Shown here in pieces: positions 60,703 through 64,000 of a stretch of 64,000 nucleotides of DNA. Position numbers and translations under genes: made by a program. Position 1 is the first letter of the stretch, and each line of letters opens with the position of its first letter. Under the pieces are notes generated by a model, which worked only from the letters and a program-made list of their open reading frames with translations, was not told where the DNA came from and searched no databases. This stretch comes from Bifidobacterium scardovii JCM 12489 = DSM 13734 (GTDB taxonomy: Bacteria > Actinomycetota > Actinomycetes > Actinomycetales > Bifidobacteriaceae). The DNA lies in assembly GCF_001042635.1 (NCBI RefSeq), contig NZ_AP012331.1, positions 2,790,001-2,854,000 of the forward strand, read 5' to 3'.

Positions 60703-61572
60703 ATGATCGCCAAGGAAATAACCGGCAACATCATCAGCCAGCAGTACGGCGACGGCAAACTGAACGTGCCGATCGCCTTCGAATGGTTCGAGACGGACAA
60801 GAAGCGCATGCGGAAGGTGGCCGAGGACGGCACCGAATTCGGCATCATGGTGGGCAGGACCATCAAGGACGGCGACGTGCTCGCCGAAACCGAGGACAAG
60901 CGGTATTTCGCCCGCATCAAAACCGCGCAGCTCATCGAGATCCCCGTGAGCTCCATGAAGGAGATGGGCCGCCTGTGCTTCGAGTTGGGCAACCGCCACC
61001 TGAGCCTGAAAGTCGAGAACGACCGCGTGCTGGTGCCCTACGACCACCCGACGATGGAATACACGAAGAAGATCGGATACGAACCGCACATCATCGAAGG
61101 CGGGTTCGACGGATTCCTGATCGTCAAGGCGCACGCCGGCACCGGCACGATCATCCCGGGCACCAACAAGACCACCGGCGACGTGGCCGAAGAGGAGCAG
61201 GAGGCCGAGGCGGACAAGGAGTTCCCCGCCGAGAAGGCCGCCGGGCATCTGGACGTGCATGCGCATGACGCCGGCGAGGGCGAGCCGGCCGAAGGCCATC
61301 ACTGCCACTGCCACGAGCACGGGCACAACGAGCCGAGCGGCGCCACCGAGCATCATTGCCATTGCCACGACCATGACCACGAGCACGGCGAGCACACGCA
61401 CGAACATGAGCACACGCACGAACATCACCATGATCATGCGCACACGGACGAGACCGTCGACGCCGATCACCCTTACGTGCTCAAGCCCGGCGAATACGAG
61501 ATGAACGGCGTGCTCCACCGCCCCGACGGCTCCCACAGCCACGACGGCGGCCGCACCTGGCACACCCACTGA
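60703..61572 (+). CDS. ureE: Urease accessory nickel chaperone with His-rich tail
   Basis: A 289-residue UreE. The N-terminal peptide-binding and C-terminal metal-binding domains (to about residue 155, ending GFDGFLIVKAHAGTG) are standard. The tail is exceptional: over 30 histidines in the last 100 residues, with two CHCH motifs (HHCHCHEHGH and HHCHCHDHDH). It would store nickel or zinc. Two exact 18-bp DNA repeats (61390-61407, 61408-61425) encode part of it. Start 60703 follows GAAGGAGC. UreE delivers nickel to UreG. The gene opens the ureEFGD run. Confidence 0.93.
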   Translation: MIAKEITGNIISQQYGDGKLNVPIAFEWFETDKKRMRKVAEDGTEFGIMVGRTIKDGDVLAETEDKRYFARIKTAQLIEIPVSSMKEMGRLCFELGNRHLSLKVENDRVLVPYDHPTMEYTKKIGYEPHIIEGGFDGFLIVKAHAGTGTIIPGTNKTTGDVAEEEQEAEADKEFPAEKAAGHLDVHAHDAGEGEPAEGHHCHCHEHGHNEPSGATEHHCHCHDHDHEHGEHTHEHEHTHEHHHDHAHTDETVDADHPYVLKPGEYEMNGVLHRPDGSHSHDGGRTWHTH

Positions 61573-61579
61573 CCGCCCC

Positions 61580-62473
61580 ATGAACGCCAACGAAACCGAG
61601 TCGCGGCGGCTCGCCATGCTGCAGGTGTGCGACAGCGTGTTCCCCGTGGGGGCATTCGCGCTCTCGAACGGCATGGAGACCTTTGTGCAGCGCGACTTCC
61701 TGCGGCGGGGAGCCGATTTCGAGCAGTACATGAAGAACTATCTCGAGGTCGCGCCCTACAAGGAGATCGGGCAGATGGTGATGGCCGGCAAATACGCCAC
61801 GGATGCGCGCGTATCCGCCCGCGGGCTGGCCGCCAAACTCATCGGGCTCGACGAATGGGCGTCCGCGCTGCAGTCGGCACGGGAGATCCGCGAGGGCAGC
61901 GAGCGCATGTGCACCCGCCTGCTCAAGCTCGCCGAGCAGATGGACGCCGGCCGGGCGCAGACCTCGGACGGCCATCGCGGCGGCCTGCCGACCGCGGCCA
62001 CGGCAGCCGCCACGGCCACGGATCAGGCGGCGCCGCAACCATCGCGCGAGGACGAGATCATCGCCGTGCACGAGGGGCGCACGGAGCGGCATAAGCTCAC
62101 CGACGCCGCGGACGGGCTGTACGGCTCCCCGTCGCTGGAACTGTACGGCAGCCTGATCCGCGACGGCCGTTGCCGCGGGCTGCATTCGATCGCCATGGGG
62201 CTGTACGCGGCCGACCATGCCAACGACGTGCGCGACGCGGCGATCATGTACGGATATTCGCTGCTGAGCGCGCTGACCATGTGCGCGGCCAAGGCGATCC
62301 CGCTCAGCCAGTACGCCGGGCAGGTGGCCCTGCACGATTCGTTCCCGCGGCTCGTGCGCGCGGTCGACATCGCCATGACGCTCAAACCGGAGGATCTCGG
62401 CATCTCCGGAGCGTTCCTCGACATCGCCGCCATGCAGCACGAAACCTTGTATTCGAGGCTGTATATGAGCTGA
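61580..62473 (+). CDS. ureF: Urease accessory protein UreF
   Basis: A 297-residue all-helical protein. DSVFPVGAFALSNGMETFVQ near residue 15 is the UreF signature, and YSLLSALTMCAAKAIPLSQ the conserved core. It contains a low-complexity insert of roughly 50 residues in the middle (QTSDGHRGGLPTAATAAATA and on). UreF bridges UreD-bound urease to UreG and gates GTP hydrolysis. It starts 7 bp after ureE, with a weak ribosome-binding site, suggesting translational coupling. Confidence 0.9.
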   Translation: MNANETESRRLAMLQVCDSVFPVGAFALSNGMETFVQRDFLRRGADFEQYMKNYLEVAPYKEIGQMVMAGKYATDARVSARGLAAKLIGLDEWASALQSAREIREGSERMCTRLLKLAEQMDAGRAQTSDGHRGGLPTAATAAATATDQAAPQPSREDEIIAVHEGRTERHKLTDAADGLYGSPSLELYGSLIRDGRCRGLHSIAMGLYAADHANDVRDAAIMYGYSLLSALTMCAAKAIPLSQYAGQVALHDSFPRLVRAVDIAMTLKPEDLGISGAFLDIAAMQHETLYSRLYMS

Positions 62474-62483
62474 CCGTCAACCT

Positions 62484-62508
62484 TGGCTCCCTTCTCTGAG
62501 GGGAGCCA
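62484..62508. repeat. REP-like palindrome between ureF and ureG
   Basis: TGGCTCCCTTC-TCT-GAGGGGAGCCA, one mismatch in the stem, inside the urease accessory operon. Confidence 0.65.
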
Positions 62509-62568
62509 TAGACCTGCAATACGCGCTTCATCAATCCACAAAGACCCCTCACACAAAGGAGAAACCTC

Positions 62569-63177
62569 ATGTCATACGTACGCATCGGCGTCGCCGGCCC
62601 GGTCGGGTCCGGCAAGACCGCACTCATCGAGCGCCTGACCCGCAAGATGGCCGACGAATACAGCATCTGCGTGGTCACCAACGACATCTACACCAAGGAG
62701 GACGCCGAGTTCCTGATCGAGCACTCACGCCTGGCCCCCGACCGCATCGTGGGCGTGGAGACCGGCGGCTGCCCGCACACCGCCATCCGCGAGGACTGCT
62801 CGATGAACCTCGAGGCCTGCGAGGAGATGGCCCGCACCCATCCGGACGTGCAGATCATGTTCGTGGAGTCCGGCGGCGACAACCTCTCCGCCACGTTCAG
62901 CCCGGATCTGGCCGACGCCACGATCTACGTCATCGCCACCGACGAGGGCGACAAGATCCCGCGCAAGGGCGGCCCGGGCGTCACCCGTTCCGATCTGCTG
63001 GTGATCAACAAGGCCGATCTGGCGCCGCTGGTGCACGCCGATCTGGACGTGATGGCCCGCGACTCGCGCAAGATGCGCGGCGACCGCCCGTTCATCTTCA
63101 CCGACCTGATGGGTGGCGCCGGCGTGGACGACGTGATCGCTTGGATCAAGAAGAGCGTGCTGTTCGAGGACATGTGA
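62569..63177 (+). CDS. ureG: Urease accessory GTPase UreG
   Basis: A 202-residue SIMIBI GTPase driving nickel insertion into urease. P-loop [15 protein letters not shown], the metal-binding CPH in [29 protein letters not shown] and the base-recognition NKAD ([13 protein letters not shown]) are all present. Length is typical. Start 62569 follows AAAGGAGAAAC. It is in the operon with ureE and ureF; ureD follows after a hairpin. Confidence 0.96.
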   Translation: MSYVRIGVAGPVGSGKTALIERLTRKMADEYSICVVTNDIYTKEDAEFLIEHSRLAPDRIVGVETGGCPHTAIREDCSMNLEACEEMARTHPDVQIMFVESGGDNLSATFSPDLADATIYVIATDEGDKIPRKGGPGVTRSDLLVINKADLAPLVHADLDVMARDSRKMRGDRPFIFTDLMGGAGVDDVIAWIKKSVLFEDM

Positions 63178-63193
63178 TCCGTACGGCTCGCCC

Positions 63194-63235
63194 GTCTCCC
63201 CGGTGGCTTCCCGGAGTGGGAAGCCACCGGGAGAC
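63194..63235. terminator. Hairpin between ureG and ureD
   Basis: A stem of about 18 bp around CGGTGGCTTCCC / GGGAAGCCACCG with one bulged C and a 5-nt loop. It has no U-tract, so it may attenuate rather than end transcription. A CATAAT box downstream (63281-63286) could be a -10 for ureD. Confidence 0.55.
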
Positions 63236-63328
63236 GCCGGGAGACGGTCGAGCCGAAACATATCGTTGCGCCGCGTGCGGCATAATTGCCATGTCATTGT
63301 CACGCGTGAGGAAGGCGGCGATTCGTCC

Positions 63329-64000
63329 ATGGGCAGCAGCACATTCCGTCTATCCACTGCATTCCGCCACGGACGTACAAAAATCGACGACATCTATTTC
63401 GAGGCGCCGTTCAAGCTGATGACCCCATTCACCAACGGGCGGCACTCCGACTTCGTCGTGATGCTCGCCTCGCCGGGTTTTCTGAAGGGCGACGAGGCGC
63501 ATATCGAGATCGCCTTCGGCCCCGGCACCGATTCGACGATCAAGACGCAGAGCTACGAGAAGGTGTTCGACACCGAGGACGGCTCCGCGAGCCGCACCAT
63601 CGAGCTGGATGTGCGGGGCGACGCGAAAGCCGTGTTCCTGCCGTTCCCGGTGATCCCGTTCCGCAACAGCTCGTTCACGAACCTGACCACCGCGCATATC
63701 ACCGCCGAATCGACGTTCGTCTATGCGGATGTGGTGACCTGCGGGCGCGTCGGCATGGATGAGCGCTGGGCGATGCGGCGGTTCACGAACCGCATGCGCG
63801 TGTATGTGGCGGAACCGCAGCCCGCGGCCGAGGCGGCAGCAGCCGAATCGGCCCGGCAGCACGCCCATCGCCGCGGGCGCCCCTCCAAGGCCGAGTCTGC
63901 CGCGGCGCAGCCTCGGGAGCGCATGGCGTTCGCCGACCGCATGCTGCTGGAGCCGGACGCCTTCGACTACACCGAGCTCGGCATGTGGCGCGATTTCACC
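63329..64000 (+). CDS. ureD: Urease accessory protein UreD (start; cut by window edge)
   Basis: The first 224 codons of UreD, continuing past the right edge. Recognisable parts are FEAPFKLMTPFTNGRHSDFV, IKTQSYEKVFDTEDGSASRT and SFTNLTTAHITAESTFVYAD, the beta-helical core that binds urease. An Ala/Arg-rich insert (AEAAAAESARQHAHRRGRPS) near residue 175 is not typical. Start ATG 63329 has only a distant GAGGAAGG site. Urease structural genes ureABC are expected beyond the edge or elsewhere. Confidence 0.9.
   Translation, partial: MGSSTFRLSTAFRHGRTKIDDIYFEAPFKLMTPFTNGRHSDFVVMLASPGFLKGDEAHIEIAFGPGTDSTIKTQSYEKVFDTEDGSASRTIELDVRGDAKAVFLPFPVIPFRNSSFTNLTTAHITAESTFVYADVVTCGRVGMDERWAMRRFTNRMRVYVAEPQPAAEAAAAESARQHAHRRGRPSKAESAAAQPRERMAFADRMLLEPDAFDYTELGMWRDFT

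Noticed and set aside
1..64000. tRNA or rRNA genes
   Set aside because: No clover-leaf with a GGTTCRA T-arm in an intergenic context and no rRNA sequence was recognised. GGTTCGA strings that I noticed lie inside genes.

Overview
The window looks like chromosomal DNA of a host-associated Bifidobacterium. GC content is high, intergenic spacers are short, Shine-Dalgarno sites are AGGAG-like, and dispersed GC-rich palindromes of bifidobacterial type recur. The combination of a sialic-acid (nan) cluster with an intracellular sialidase, a urease accessory operon with its own nickel importer, sortase-type and Tad-type pili, and a domain-split aspartokinase suggests Bifidobacterium longum subsp. infantis or a close infant-gut relative. 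This is inferred from gene content. No rRNA, tRNA, insertion sequence, prophage or CRISPR array was recognised.

Layout. 1-4 kb: the end of an M24 peptidase, an orphan peptide-binding lipoprotein and an aminotransferase. 4-11.5 kb: a frameshifted AAA/DUF4143 ATPase, a GH43 enzyme, leuA, a metallophosphoesterase and a DUF5701 protein. 11.7-24.7 kb: the sialic-acid region. A GntR/FCD regulator faces two minus-strand units. One encodes a peptide-type ABC transporter (lipoprotein, permease, permease-ATPase fusion, ATPase), nanA and a signal-less GH33 sialidase; the other encodes a DUF4862 protein, a ROK kinase and nanE. Both units start at a promoter overlapped by the same 15-bp palindrome, so they probably form one regulon that imports, trims and degrades sialylated host glycans. 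25-28 kb: asd and a two-gene aspartokinase. 28-34.5 kb: a pilus locus with major pilin, large LPxTG tip adhesin and an HTH protein, but no class C sortase. Its regulatory DNA carries repeated TACCCC motifs. 34.8-40.8 kb: recR, a very long dnaX, a 104-bp tandem repeat array and an aldo/keto reductase.

41-46.5 kb: a TacAT-type toxin-antitoxin pair, a TetR regulator convergent with a GH2 glycosidase, and a lipid-kinase-family protein. 46.6-51.6 kb: a compact actinobacterial Tad locus (tadZ, tadA, tadB, tadC, DUF4244 pilin, two TadE-like genes). A 48-bp element with a perfect DnaA box stands upstream of both tadZ and the pilin. 51.6-52.7 kb: a gene-free kilobase with a composite inverted repeat and a promoter-terminator pair that could make a small RNA of about 160 nt. 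52.7-57.1 kb: ppk, a MutT1-type Nudix/phosphatase and a coupled unknown gene. 57.4-64 kb: a nickel/cobalt ECF-type importer (cbiO, cbiQ, cbiM) divergent from ureE-ureF-ureG-ureD; the urease structural genes ureABC are not in the window.

Dispersed palindromic elements with arms of the type GGCTCCCCTC or GCCCCCGC, often joined to a GTCGGC..GCCGAC hairpin, occur at more than a dozen places, including an apparent in-frame copy inside dnaX. Start codons were chosen mainly from ribosome-binding sites. A few genes appear to be leaderless.
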